Source: Carya illinoinensis
Taxonomy: Eukaryota > Streptophyta > Magnoliopsida > Fagales > Juglandaceae
Direction: 5' to 3'
Assembly: GCF_018687715.1 (NCBI RefSeq)
Contig: NC_056761.1
Span: forward strand, 12,565,001-12,629,000
Length of the DNA stretch: 64,000 nt
Shown: one piece after another, positions 1-17,365 of the stretch
Numbering within the stretch: the first letter of the stretch is position 1
Layout: the number at the start of each line of letters is the position of its first letter
The notes under the pieces: model-generated
Databases searched by the model: none
Seen by the model: only the letters and a program-made list of their open reading frames with translations
What the model was told of the DNA's origin: nothing
Translations under genes and position numbers: made by a program

Positions 1-1
1 T

Positions 2-1846
<1,845 letters not shown>

Positions 1847-2269
1847 CACCAAAACAAGTGCTAGCAGTGCTCTCTTGCTCATGAAGATTATAACAATGGT
1901 TTGCAATAACACTCTGATGCTGTTGCCCCTTAGATAACAGAAAGGGTCTACATGCAGAATGAGTGCAATATCATCAGCCCTGCATGTATGCTTATATTAG
2001 CATTATAGCTTGATCTACACATTACTGTTTGATTTAGTGATGGAATAAAGATGAGGAAGTGTAAAACACTTTAGTATGATTGGTTGTTAGAATGAAATCC
2101 TTAAGTACTTTTTGTTTATGTTCTTTCATTTTACAAATAAAAATTTTATGTCCAGTCACTTTTAATTAGATATTTTTTTGCGCACTCCACTTATGTGATT
2201 GATTGAATATTAAAAAAAAATGAATACAACCAATCATATCAGTGAGATGCACAGAAAGTACGCAAAAGT
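1847..2269 (+). other. 3' flank of the receptor kinase gene
   Basis: No gene here. An AATAAA at 2044-2049, about 200 bases after the stop, is the likely polyadenylation signal of the receptor kinase. The rest is AT-rich and unremarkable. Confidence 0.4.
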
Positions 2270-2681
2270 AACTATATGTAGCATTACTCTTTTATAAAAA
2301 CTAAAGAGCATATGAAGTTGAGTTTTGTTCGAATTTAGAAAATAGATAGATATATAAAGTGAACCTTATAAAATTCATTAATCATTAAATACAATCCAAA
2401 AAATTCAAGATTGAGCAAGTTTGCGAAGCATGGCATGGCATTGACCTTTTAAACGGAAAATTCTATATACCAGATAACTATATGTAGCATTACTCTTTTA
2501 TAAAAACTAAGGGGCATATGAAGTTGAGTTTTGTTCAAATTTGAAAAATAGATAGATATATAAAGTGAAGCTTATAAAATTCATTAATCATTAAATACAA
2601 TCCAAAAAATTCAAGTTTGAGCAAGTTCGCGAAGCATGCGTGGCGTTGACTTTTTAAACGAAAAATTATGTATACCAGATA
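2270..2681. repeat. 206-bp tandem duplication
   Basis: Two adjacent copies (2270-2475 and 2476-2681) each start AACTATATGTAGCATTACTC and end with TATACCAGAT. They differ at scattered single bases (for example AAGAGCATATG against GGGGCATATG). No coding content. Confidence 0.85.
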
Positions 2682-2685
2682 ACTT

Positions 2686-2790
2686 CCAGATGTGTGACAT
2701 TTATCACTATTTGATGATATTTTATTAGATGATTATTTATCATGGATGATTATTACTTATCATTTAATTGTAATAATGTAGCACATCTGG
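2686..2790. mobile_element. Short MITE, CCAGATGTG termini
   Basis: About 105 bp with terminal inverted repeats: CCAGATGTGTGAC at the left and GTAGCACATCTGG at the right. The AT-rich middle contains repeated GATGATTATT-like words. Superfamily not determined. Confidence 0.6.
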
Positions 2791-2971
2791 CATAATGAGA
2801 TGAAAGTAGAATAAGAGCGTAATGTATACCATTCCTCATCTTTAAATTATTAGAAAAAATGATTTTTTGCATGTTAGTTTACATACTATCACAAGTTTTC
2901 CGTTAAGTCAGGGGGATATGGAATTAGTTACGAACAAGAGGCCACAATCCATTCATCCATTTAGAATAATA

Positions 2972-3195
2972 ATAGGCTTACTATCCTATTGCCACTCTTT
3001 TACTACTCATTTTATTTTTTAATTTTTTTTACTCAATAGTTAAGAAAATGACTATTAGTGAAATTGTATATTTTTTAAATTTTTTCTTAATGACTAAGGA
3101 TGTTAAAAAAATATTTAAAGGAAAATAATAAAAAATAATAAAAATTTCAAATACACTAAAGTAGCAAATGGGTGGTAAGAGGATAATAAGCCTAT
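2972..3195. mobile_element. MITE, family related to the Lhcb1 promoter insert
   Basis: Ends are inverted (ATAGGCTTACTATCC at the left, GGATAATAAGCCTAT at the right). The interior (GACTATTAGTGAAATTGTAT, then a block around AATGACTAAGGATGTT) also occurs in the element at 8640-8880 and, in degenerate form, at about 58288-58490. I could not settle its target duplication. Confidence 0.65.
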
Positions 3196-3599
3196 CATCA
3201 TCCTTTGTAACAATTAATTGTCTTTGTTAGTACTCTATGGCACATCCTTTTTATTCTATATCTTGATAGAAAATTTTGGTCACTCACTATGTTATGGGCA
3301 CCTAGGATTTGGTCCCATACAACGTGATTTTTCTTGTTTTGTTTTTTTAATAATCATTTGTGATATGAATTAATAAAAAGTAGTTCTTGGAGTTCCTGAT
3401 CCTATAGTTTTCTTAATCATCAACATTTAAAGTAAATACGTAGCAGTCTATTGAATTGCCACTCAAAAACTTTTATTCTTTTAGAAAATTAATAAATAAC
3501 TAATAGGGACATTTTCTAATTAACTTATGCCATTTGAAATTAATTCCAAAAAAATATTGCACATGAGCCGACTTCTACGTATCCTTTCGAAAACAGCTA

Positions 3600-3755
3600 C
3601 ATACAGAAAAATATTACATAAAGTAAACCCACAAACTGACGTGACTTCATAGAATCTGTTAGATCTACTTTATAATAAAAGTAACTTTATAATCTGGCAC
3701 ACCACATCAAACCATATCAGTTTGTAAATTTACTTTTATATATTCCCTTTGTGGC
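3600..3755. mobile_element. Palindromic MITE, CCACAAAG family
   Basis: A foldback unit of about 155 bp whose arms pair across a core with GATCTACTTTATAATAAAAG. The same core and arms occur at 16636-16790, and weaker relatives lie near 60230. Confidence 0.65.
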
Positions 3756-4198
3756 TAAAATATTTTCCTATCCAAAAACATATCGGTTTTTTACCCAAAT
3801 CTCTTATAATTAAATACAATTACAAATCAAATGAAGACATGTTAAATAGCTTCATCTCGGATTATAAATAGAATTAAAAAATATAATATAATTAACCATT
3901 TCCGCACACTATAATAGTAATAATAATAAAGACGGGATCACGAATGAGATAGCTTATGCTATTATGATGATGATGATGATGATGATGGCTTCACTAGACA
4001 AAGCAAATTCCAATTAAAGGAAATATTAAAAAAAAAAAACAGATGAGTTGGGAAATAGAATAATAATGGCATTCATCATATTGGTAGTACAAGTAATTCA
4101 CATTTAGTGCTCTTCTTCAAACCAATTTACATCACTGATCTCAAATTCACACTCAAATTGGAGGAGAATAATTTCATGGGGTTCACAACATTTGTTGC
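3756..4198. other. Lhcb1 3' flank with (ATG)n microsatellite
   Basis: No gene. It contains an (ATG)n run at about 3963-3987 and AT-rich DNA. The part next to 4199 would be the 3' UTR of the split Lhcb1 gene on the minus strand. Confidence 0.5.
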
Positions 4199-4201
4199 TC
4201 A

Positions 4202-8269
<4,068 letters not shown>

Positions 8270-8639
8270 AAAGGTTTCTGGGTCAGCTGATAACCCAGCA
8301 GTGTCCCAACCGTAATCACCGGGAAATTCTCCGGTAAGGTAGGATGGGGGCTCACCAGAGAAGGGGCCCAAATACTTGACACGGTTTGGACCGTACCATG
8401 GACTTCCAGAGGAAACAGACTTGGAGGTAGCTTTCCTCATGGTGATGCATCCAACACCAAGCTCGGAGGTGGATGGAGTAAGCTTGATTGCCTTGCCAGC
8501 GAATGATGGAGAAGAGAGAGCCATTGCTGAAGCAGCCATTGATGTAAATTGCAAAGAATAGCGTAAGAAACAATAATGGGAGAGAGGTAGTGATGGGTAT
8601 TTTACTATTTGTGTTGGAGCTTGATGGGTTTTATAAATA

Positions 8640-8880
8640 AATAATGATAGTCTTACCACAATTTTACCACAATTTTACCACTTTTTTTAATTTTTTAATT
8701 TTTAAAAAATTTTTCTTTTACTTAATGATTAAGCAAGTGACTATCACTAAAATTATATATTTTTAAAATTTTTTCTTAATGGCTAAGGATGTTAAAAAAA
8801 TACTTAAAAGAAAATGATAAAAAAATAAATACACTATAAGTGATAAAGTAGTAGAAAGAGTGGTAAGTGTATTATTATCC
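8640..8880. mobile_element. MITE inserted in the Lhcb1 TATA box
   Basis: A 241-bp AT-rich element with inverted ends (ATAATGATAGTCTTACCAC at the left, GTGGTAAGTGTATTATTATC at the right). The flanking 10-mer TTTATAAATA occurs at both 8630-8639 and 8881-8890, so it reads as a 9-10 bp target duplication, the size Mutator-like elements make. The duplicated word is the TATA box of the minus-strand Lhcb1 gene. Confidence 0.75.
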
Positions 8881-9060
8881 TTTATAAATACGACTTGGTT
8901 GGGGAGGAAGCTAGGGGTCCTTATCTTCAAAAATCAATATCTATATTCCCATTGGTTGTAACACTTGGCGATTTTAATTCTCTTTGTCCACTAATTGGCA
9001 CCCTCCGTATCACTTAGCCCCGTTGATTACTTCTTGTCCAATAAACGATTGCCACTTGTA
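8881..9060 (-). promoter_or_regulatory. Lhcb1 upstream promoter, pushed away by MITE
   Basis: On the minus strand this stretch has a GATAAG I-box (8920-8925) and ATTGG/CCAAT words further up, the usual furniture of light-regulated Cab promoters. The I-box now sits about 240 bp further from the gene-proximal TATA (8630-8639) than it did before the MITE came in, while a second TATA copy (8881-8890) stays close to it. Confidence 0.5.
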
Positions 9061-9230
9061 TTACACGACAGATACCATAATCCACGCAAGTAGAAAATCC
9101 ATCTGACACGTTACAAGAACCACTTACGTGGATTCCCTAAGATTTTCAAAGCCAAGACAAGATTAATGGTTTTAGCCTAAACTGTGTTTTTGGCAAAAAC
9201 AAGTAACAACCCTCAACGTTATGTTTGTTG

Positions 9231-11985
9231 TAGGGCTGTTCATCTGGGCCGGATTTTATCCGACCTGGCCCGGAATCCGGTTATACCGGATTCCGGTTCC
9301 GGTTTTCAGCCCGGGTCAAATCCGGGCCGGAACCCAGATTTGAAAAATCGGATTAACCCAAATTTGGAAAACCGGATTAACCCGGATTTAAAATCCGGTA
9401 CCCGGGTTTTATAAAGTGAAAAATAACCTAACCTAATTCTCTAGCCGCCGCCCCCCTCCCTTTCAGATCTCTCTCTCTCAACAAACTCTTCTAAAATTTC
9501 AGCAAGCTGTCGCCATGCTTAGGCCCTTTGAATGGCAATATTTTGGAGCTCCAATGCTTAGAAGAGCTGTCAAGAAGGCACTTAAAACATTCTCGCATTT
9601 TTTTACCCTGCTCCGGTAATTTTTCATCTCTGTTTATTTGAAGCAACGAATTGTACCTAGTTTGTTTGTCATATTTGACTTTGCTATCTGCTCTATCTTT
9701 GACTTTGTTATATGCGATGCCAAACGATGGAAGTTCTTTCAGATCCAAGGGATTATAAAGTATTTCCGATTGGGTATGTTTTCCTTCTTCCCTCTGTTGT
9801 GTTCTCTATTTGTTGATTTTGGATTTTTTTTTTTTTTTATGAGAATGTTTGAATGTTTGAGTAGTATTTTTATGTAGATTTGTTTGAGGAGTATTCTATT
9901 AGCTGCAAAATGCTAGAGCCGTGGGTAATGGGTTATTATTATTTGGAAAAATGGGTTTAGATCTGAAAAATGGGTTTGTTGAAGAATGGTTTTGTTGCTA
10001 TTTAAAACTCTAAAAACAATGAGAAATGGAGATCACGAAATTTCACAACAAACCCATGTGAAGAGAGCTAGGGTTTATGTTAGTTGAATACTAATCCATG
10101 CACTTTTTTCCCCTCTTCACTTATGATGTACCAATAAATCTATTTTCTATGCTTTGCTAAATAATATCATTGTACTGTTATTTGATTCCTTGCTTCTATT
10201 TTCTATGTGCATCAAGATATGACACCAAACAGATCAAAAGGGGGGTAATTTTTTGGGATCTATTAATTGTTGAGAAGATGGTTTTGATTTTCCTTTTTGA
10301 AATTTTAAGGCCAACGAGATGCCTCATCCAGAGGGGGGTAATTTTTTCACCTACCCAATCATTTTACTGAAAACATACAAGATGGTTCGCTTTCATGAGT
10401 GATTCAACACTTACTTTTTTCAGATGTTTGATTAAACTGATCAGTTGCAATTCTTCCCGTTTGTAAATTGTTAAGTGACCCTTACATTTGGATGCTTTTC
10501 TATATTAAACTAAGACAGTGTACACTATTATCCACTGAAAGTATCCATAGTCCATATTTTTTAGAGTACTTGTTTTCAATAAATATATTACCTGATGTTT
10601 GGTTCAGCAATAGTGGCTTTAATGGGTTTAATTTCAATGATTTTCTTGTATCTTTTTCTCTTTCTAGTTAGGTGTTTTCTAGTATACATCCTGCCTACTT
10701 GCATGCACCATTTGCCTTTTTAATATTTTTTTAAGAGTGCCTTGTATTCAAATTTTTATTATTGAAAAAGAAAGGTGTTGGGTCCAGCAAGGAGATTTTC
10801 ATTACTGTAATATCTGACTTGCACAATAACAAGCATGATTATGCAATATTTATTGGCTTGCATCTTAACATGTGGTATATATTTTGCTTACTTTATTTGT
10901 TTCCTGTTTGTTGATTTTGGGAGATCTCAGAACAATATATATTGAGAACCTTGCTAGCTTCTGAGGGCCGGAAATATTTTTTTAATATCTATCTAACTTA
11001 GTTTATTATATATCTAACTCTGTTTTTTACTTATAAATATATATATATATATATATCTAACTCTTTTTTTTAATATTTTTTTTATATGATTATCTAGCTT
11101 TATCTAGTTTGATTCCCATTGCCTGTATTAAACTTCTTAAGGAGTGTAGTTTTAAAGTAAGTTCTTTGGCCTAGAAACTAGTACAACCCTTCTGAGATCA
11201 AATGGGGATACTTTTTTCCCACTGTAAAGCTTGTGCATCTTACTAGAAAAACAACTTAAGATGGACCGGGTTTTGGCTGTTGATTTGGTGTGGCTGGAAA
11301 GGGTATATCACTATCAATTGGTTAACATTTATTACTAGGACCCAATACCCCTCGCCAAGTAATTCAAGTCATAAGAATGTAATTATTGCATGCATCTATT
11401 CTGTGGGAAAATTATCAGGCACCTATTTTGTGGATTTGAGAATGGAGATGCAAATGGAGGTTCTCATTACACATGTATCAGCTGTGGAGGAATGCATTGA
11501 TTACATGAAGCAGGCATTATGTATTGGTGGCTCTATGTAATCCACTTTTGATATGTAATTTCATTTCATATATTTTAATTTTCTATTTTGTAATGTAATG
11601 TAATAAGTAGTGATTGCATTATGTTTTGCATGATGTGATAAATATTGAATTTATTTATTTTAGATGCATTTAGTTAAAAATGTAAAGGCAATTAGTTTTC
11701 TAATATAAAAGAATAAGCTTAGCAACATTTTGTATTGAAAAATTTGTAATGGAATATAGGCCTCTAGATGAAAAATATGCTGCTTGAAAGGAAATTAATA
11801 ATATAGGTTTTTGTTTAAAAAAAAAAAAAAAAAACGGGTACAACCCGGATTACCTGGATTCAACCGGGTTTCGAACCATGTCATAACCGGATGTACCCGG
11901 GCCGAAATCCGGCCCAGATTTAAAACCCGGGTTCCGGGTCGGGTACACCTGAATTCCCAGTCCGGAACCCGGATGAACAGCTGTA
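9231..11985. mobile_element. hAT-type element, 2.75 kb, CCGGAT subterminal repeats
   Basis: Termini are TAGGGCTGTTCATC at the left and GATGAACAGCTGTA at the right. The flanks GTTTGTTG (9223-9230) and GTTTGCTA (11986-11993) agree at 6 of 8 positions, fitting an old 8-bp hAT duplication. The first and last 150 bases or so are packed with CCGGAT/CCGGGT words in both orientations, like transposase-binding subterminal repeats. No transposase is visible. The inside looks transcript-like: a pyrimidine-rich leader and a short ATG frame (about 9514-9619) that runs into a GTAATT donor-like site, and an open stretch at 11280-11540 ending EECIDYMKQALCIGGSM. I do not recognise either, but a captured gene is possible. 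Confidence 0.75.
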
Positions 11986-11993
11986 GTTTGCTA

Positions 11994-13759
11994 AATTAAG
12001 TTCATCTTGAATTCACTTTTTCTTCTTTTCTTCAGCCCATTTCTTTAATTATTTAATACGATTACCAAGAAATATTGATTACTCTACATTGAACCAGTGA
12101 TTGTTTTATAAAACAGCGGTGCTACTCCACCAAAGGTTGGATATCGAATGGATAACGAATAGTGTAATTTGTTTTTTAAATATTTTTTAAATCACTTTAA
12201 ATATTTTAAAACACAATTTTACAATTTTTTTTTAAAATAATTTCTTAACCATTAAATAGAAAAAAAAAATTCGGAACAAAATATGTGTATAAAAGTATGG
12301 TGGCTCTATCATTTCTCTTTATAAAAACTTCTATTTATCATCTTCTTAGGTGGCATCATATGATTGAATGATAAATAGTGAATGATAAGTAAATTATCAA
12401 TAATTTAATATCACATTAGAGAATGATAGGAGAATGATGTCATAGTACTATTGATTGTGAAATCAATTATAGTTACAAAAAAATTCAAAACAACAATGTT
12501 TTCATTATTATAATTTAGAAAAATTCTACTCATTATTTCTACACCATACATCATACATAATTTTTTAATTTTTTTTATCTAATTAAATGTATTGTTATAG
12601 ATGATGAGTGGAAGAACTTAATTAGTTTAAGAAGAATAAAACTAAAAAAATTAAAAATAAATAAAAATAAATATGATGTATGGTGTGTAGAATAACAAGT
12701 AGCAAAAATTTATAATCTATGAACTACTCGAACTTTGGACTTGGAAACTGGTTTTCTCTTTTCATAACTACGGTATAGGTCACCACCTTACGACGTGTTA
12801 GTTCATTTTCTTCCATTTTCCTAGCACAAGCTTACATGATATGTTGATATTTTCCAATTCTTCTAGGTATAGATGAGTCGGCACACGACCTGTACGAAAT
12901 CTGCATGTCAACACCTATTTTATTAAAAAAAAAAAAAAAAGTAAAAAGAAAGAATAAAAACAAGAAGAAGAAAGGAAGAAAGAAGATGTCCTGTACGTGG
13001 AAGAACTAATTGGAGAAACCCGTATCCTCTCTCTTCGGTGATTGCAGTGTGCAAAATCAGATACAGTGTTCATGGTTTCTCATTTTAGTGGTTTCTCTAT
13101 TCCTCTGTTAGTGTTCTTCATTTCTGTTCCAAATCTTGAAAGTTGGACCACCTCCAACTTAAGTGTTATATCCTTTTTTTCCAACCCAGGTCTAAAGGTC
13201 GGCTGCTTTAATTAATTATGAACTGAATGCTTTAAAGTATAGGTTACGGATCTTATAGAAGAAAAAGTTTAAATTCAGCCCATTTCGTGGAAACAAAATA
13301 TGGGAAAAAAAAAAAAAAGTATAGACTCCTTTTTCTTCAGTGGCCCATTTCGAAATATTGATTCGGTCTAGATTCAGTCCTATACCCATTTTTCAGTCTA
13401 TACCTATTTCTTTTTTTGCCTTTTTCTTCAAATGAATTCTATAGATTTAGTTTAGATTCAGTCCATTCCTTTCCATTTTTCTTTCTCATAGAATGTCCAT
13501 TTGGAGAGTTTTACATCCACCACGTGAAAAATGGAAAGGATATGTTTAGATAAATGATTTAAAAGGGGTGTATCTCGACATCAGTCTCTAATTTAAAAGA
13601 ATGGAACTATTATTCACTAGAAGAGTTATTTGTTGTTGTTGAAGGGGGAGGAGGGAAATTAGGATTAGGGATGGAGGGAAATGGGCCCATGGGGTAGTAG
13701 ATAGGGGAGGAGATGGAGCTCCAATGGGAAGGGTCCTATACAAAGTTAAAACACACTGT
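11994..13759. other. Gene-free AT-rich region with degenerate MITEs
   Basis: No coding sequence seen. It holds the MITE listed at 12520-12711, a possible degenerate one around 12115-12310, several poly-A runs and purine-rich tracts (13640-13720). Confidence 0.5.
12520..12711. mobile_element. MITE with ACACCATACATCATA arms
   Basis: About 190 bp. The left arm contains CTACACCATACATCATA and the right arm TATGATGTATGGTGTGTAG, so the ends are long inverted repeats. The middle is A/T-rich and noncoding. Confidence 0.7.
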
Positions 13760-13768
13760 TTGAAAAAT

Positions 13769-14931
13769 GAATAAATCTATTTGTAGTCCCTGAATGGGGA
13801 CTGCATTGCAGACCTAAATGAAACGCAGCGTTTCATTATTAAATAAAACACTGCATTTCATTACATGAAAGAAAATGGGGACATGACGCCGATGAAACAG
13901 GTCTTCTGGCCCTTAGAGAAACTTTCATTCCTCAGATGAAATCGCCCTCCCCTCGCCCCATCTCCCCATCGTGAAACGCACATGGTTGAGCTGTAATGAC
14001 TTTTTCCCCACCTCTCAATTGAACAGTACCGGATTTGCACAGAGAACCTTCTTGCGTTTTCACTGTCAGTTTTAATTTTTGCAACTCGGAGCATTGTGAT
14101 AGGTGTGATTGTATACCATGCAATAAGAAAACGAATCTCTGCCCTCCCTCAAGACAGATCTCTATGGAAGTTACTCTTGGATGATCTCCTCAGGAATTTA
14201 ATCACCAACTTCGAGAATGCAGATGAATTATCCTTGAGTAATTGAGCTGGGGAGTCGTACTCTACAACCTTGCCTATGTTAAGCAAAACAACAGCAATAA
14301 TAAGCTAAAATCAATTCAATGATGTACGAAATCTTATATAAGTGATAATAATCTATATGATTCTTAGCAATTTTATAAATATGACGAAGCCCAGAATTTT
14401 ATATATATTCTTAGCATCCCCTTGTTTCTTGAATTAAATTATCTATTGTAGTATCGATAGAAGCAATAGCTTCATCCAACACTAGAATTCTTCTCTTCTT
14501 GAGGAGAACTTTGGCTAGGCAAACAACTCTGTCCAACATTCTAATTTTCTCCATCTTCTACAACTGCTTTTCCTAAATTCCAGAACAAAAAACCCAAACA
14601 TTGAAGGATAAGTGGCTTTGTGGAAGAGAGGGAAGAGAATAAAAATTCAGGACAAAATATTTGAGAGAACAGCATTTGAAAATATTTTTAAGGGGCGGAG
14701 AAGATTGGGTTAAGGGTGGTCGTTGATGGTGAAGAAGAGAGTGGTTTGGGTCAGGGGGCATGCACAGTAGAGGGAAAAACAATTTTCTGCTATTTGAAAT
14801 GTTTTGGGTTTAGGTTGGTGAAGAAATAGGGGTAATGTAGTCAGTTCATGCTTTAAAGGGGATAAACTAGTCATTTCATACACTAGGACTGCAATACAGT
14901 CCTCTAAGGAGGACTGCATATAGACTTGCTC
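13769..14931. mobile_element. Pack-MULE carrying an ABCC fragment
   Basis: A 1163-bp element flanked by a perfect 9-bp duplication, TTGAAAAAT (13760-13768 and 14932-14940), as Mutator-like elements make. The left end reads GAATAAATCTATTTGTAGTC and the right end, inverted, GAGCAAGTCTATATGCAGTC. The inverted homology continues inward through GGACTGCATTGCAG and its partner. There is no transposase. The cargo is a minus-strand ABCC transporter fragment (14150-14536), so this is a gene-capturing non-autonomous MULE. Confidence 0.8.
14150..14536 (-). pseudogene. ABCC (MRP) transporter C-terminal fragment
   Basis: Two pieces of the second nucleotide-binding domain of a plant ABCC transporter. The upper piece (about 14536-14420) reads VCLAKVLLKKRRILVLDEAI then ASIDTTIDNLIQ: the end of the signature region, Walker B and D-loop, with LDEAI in place of the usual LDEAT. 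The lower piece (about 14280-14150) reads GKVVEYDSPAQLLKDNSSAF then SKLVIKFLRRSSKSN, the family's C-terminus. The intervening 140 bases are intron-like or decayed, so the H-loop region is missing. It has no start and cannot make a transporter. Confidence 0.8.
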
Positions 14932-15065
14932 TTGAAAAATAATGAAACAAACCATTTTATTTTAGGCAATCCCTCCCCGCCTTCCACAAATTCCTCTCCC
15001 ACCTATTCATTGAAATACTGCATTTAATTTTTGACTTGGCATCCCAGCTTGAGTTCATGCTCGAT

Positions 15066-15303
15066 TAGGACTGTTCATTCGAATCGGGTGGACCGGAACC
15101 CGGATAACCAGATGTCTGGTTATGGGTTTTGTCCGAGCCGAAACCCGCATTTTTAAAATCCGAGTTTAAACCCAATACCCGGATTTTTTTAAAATCCACT
15201 TAACTGAGGGGCAACGGAACCCGAGTTAAGTCACTCAGTGACTTAAGGACCTAACGTCCCAGACTCCAGTGATGATCACTGAGTGAGGGCAGTGGAACGA
15301 CAC

Positions 15304-15371
<68 letters not shown>

Positions 15372-16214
15372 ACGTATACCATGCAACGTCCGTGGGTTGG
15401 GGGGGTTGCTGCGAAGGTGCTGACCTCCAACTGATCGGCGTCAGACGATCAAGGCTCGTTCCCTGGCGTCTTCTGCTGGCGGTGACAACCTGAAAAGGGA
15501 GAAGTGATGACCGGCGTTATCTGTGGCTGAGGAAGGAAACGTGGAGGGCTGTTGGACGTACGGTGGCTTCCAAGATGCAGTGGTGGCTGGTTTTCCAGGT
15601 GGAAGTATTTTGGTTTCAGTGTAGCAGAACGAAGCACTACCCTGGCGGTTTCCGGTGGCTGGGCTCTACTGGACATATGTTAACGTTTTGCTCTGTTTTC
15701 ATGCTTAAAAACAGAGATTTCTGTATTGTGGGTGCAGGAACATCATGGGTGTGGAAGCATGCGGCGGTGGAGGTTTCTTCCGGTGGTTTTCTTCTTGGCG
15801 TGTCGGTGGCCCTCAATCTGTGCTCCGATGGTCTAGTGTAGCACACTGGCGACTGTAAGTTAAAAAAAAAATAGAAGAAGAACAGGATCATGCGGCTGTA
15901 AGTTTTAAAAATAAAAATAAAAAATAAAAGAAGAACAGGATCATTGTAATATCCACAATCTGTGCTCCGATGGTCTAGTGTGACACCAGCGACTAACTTT
16001 GTAAGTTAAAAAAAAAAAATAAAAGAAGAAGAAGAAGAAATCCGGGTAATACCCGGAAATCCAGTTCCGGGTTTTAAAAAACCCGAATGCACCCGGATTT
16101 CAGACCGGGTCATAACCGGGTATATCCGGGCTGAAACCCAGTCCGGATTTAAAATCCGGGTTTCGGGTCGGGTACACCCGGATATTCGGTCCAAAATCCG
16201 GATGAACAGTCCTA
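15066..16214. mobile_element. hAT-type element, 1.15 kb, CCGGAT subterminal repeats
   Basis: Starts TAGGACTGTTCAT and ends ATGAACAGTCCTA (perfect 13-bp inverted repeats). The flanks TGCTCGAT (15058-15065) and TGCGCGAT (16215-16222) match at 7 of 8 positions. Both ends carry dense CCGGAT/CCCGGGTT words like the elements at 9231 and 29529. The interior has a GA microsatellite and a partly duplicated block (AATCTGTGCTCCGATGGTCT at about 15817 and 15957). Open frames there match nothing I know. Confidence 0.85.
15307..15369. repeat. (GA)n microsatellite
   Basis: About 31 GA dinucleotides in an unbroken run inside the hAT element. Confidence 0.98.
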
Positions 16215-16222
16215 TGCGCGAT

Positions 16223-16635
16223 TCGTCCATGAAATTGACTGAATCTAGACTTTTTCTTTTCCACAAGGTGATTTTTATACAGTTATGTGTAACTTTGTAG
16301 GGCATAGCTGTTTTTGAAAATAAAAAGATTGTAAATCTTTTACAATCATACATAATATTTTGAATATACAGACAAAACAAAAATATCTAATATACTCTCA
16401 AACTAACATAATTTCATATGATATGATATATCTATTTTATAATAAATGTATTTTTACAATCTAATGTACCACACTAAACCACGTTAGTTTGCGAGTATAC
16501 TTTTGTGAAATCTCTTTACGATTTATTATAATACATTTGATTGTGAAATTCGTTTTATCATTAAGAATATCTAATAAACCGTATCTGTATATAAACTTTA
16601 TTTTCATAAATTCTCTTTGTAAGAGAAGTGTTATT
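16223..16635. other. AT-rich gap, no gene
   Basis: Contains diverged palindromic MITE sequence (around 16400-16600, with words of the CCACAAAG family such as CTATTTTATAATAAATG). No coding content seen. Confidence 0.4.
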
Positions 16636-16790
16636 GCCACAAAGAAATCCTATAAAAATAAATCAACAAATTGACGTAATTTTATATGATACGTTAAATC
16701 TACTTTATAATAAAAATAGCGTTACAATCTACCGTATCGCATCAAGCCATATCAGTTCGAAGATTTACTTTTGTTGAATTTCTTTGTGGC
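16636..16790. mobile_element. Palindromic MITE, CCACAAAG family
   Basis: Left end GCCACAAAGAAATCC and right end AATTTCTTTGTGGC pair, and the core AAATCTACTTTATAATAAA is shared with 3600-3755. Confidence 0.75.
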
Positions 16791-16998
16791 TAAAACATTT
16801 CTCCACCCTTTTGTTGATTTTCTCCTCCCTTTTATATCAACGTGAATTTCGAGTAGTACTTGCCTAGCTAGCTCCTTGGATCGAGTTTAGAGTCGTTGAC
16901 TCGCTGGCAATTGGCAAATGAATTGAGTGAATTGCCATCGATCTCACTTTGGAGATAAGAAGAACTGAAGAATTAATTAAGTTGGCATGTTTCATGAG

Positions 16999-17365
16999 TT
17001 AAGGATAATATGGTGCAAGAAGTAGTCCCAGAAGAGCAGCAGCAGTAGTAGTGGTGAAGGGAATCATGATCAGTGAATTAGGAGGAGTAGGAGTGGTTGG
17101 GGTTGTTGGGAGTGTTGGTGTCGGGATAACTGGTGGGCTAGCTTGTGCTGCAAAAATGGATTAGATTACTAAGAAATGCCAGGGACAAGTTTCAATATTT
17201 CACTTTTTTATAAAAGACCTATGTAGAGTTTGTACATTTTTAACTTGTATATATCATTATTCTAGATTATTTTATGTTGCCTTTAGCAGCTTTGCCTTGA
17301 GAAATGAAATTAGAGAGATGGTAGTTATGAAGATTACCTGAGTGTCGTGGGTGATTCGTAATTAC
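16999..17365 (-). CDS. Possible 3' exons of a GPI-anchored Pro/Thr-rich protein
   Basis: Two putative minus-strand exons with good splice borders: 17365-17338 (after TTTTTACAG, before GTAATC) and 17147-16999 (after TTTTTGCAG, ending TAA). The last exon reads SPPVIPTPTLPTTPTTPTPP, then a possible omega site (NS), then a hydrophobic tail ending TAAALLGLLLAPYYP. That order fits the C-terminus of a GPI-anchored wall protein. I cannot find the upstream exons, and the plus strand is also open here, so this is a weak call. Confidence 0.3.

Noticed and set aside
15305..15493. Arg/Glu-repeat frame (RERERE)
   Set aside because: Translation of the GA microsatellite.
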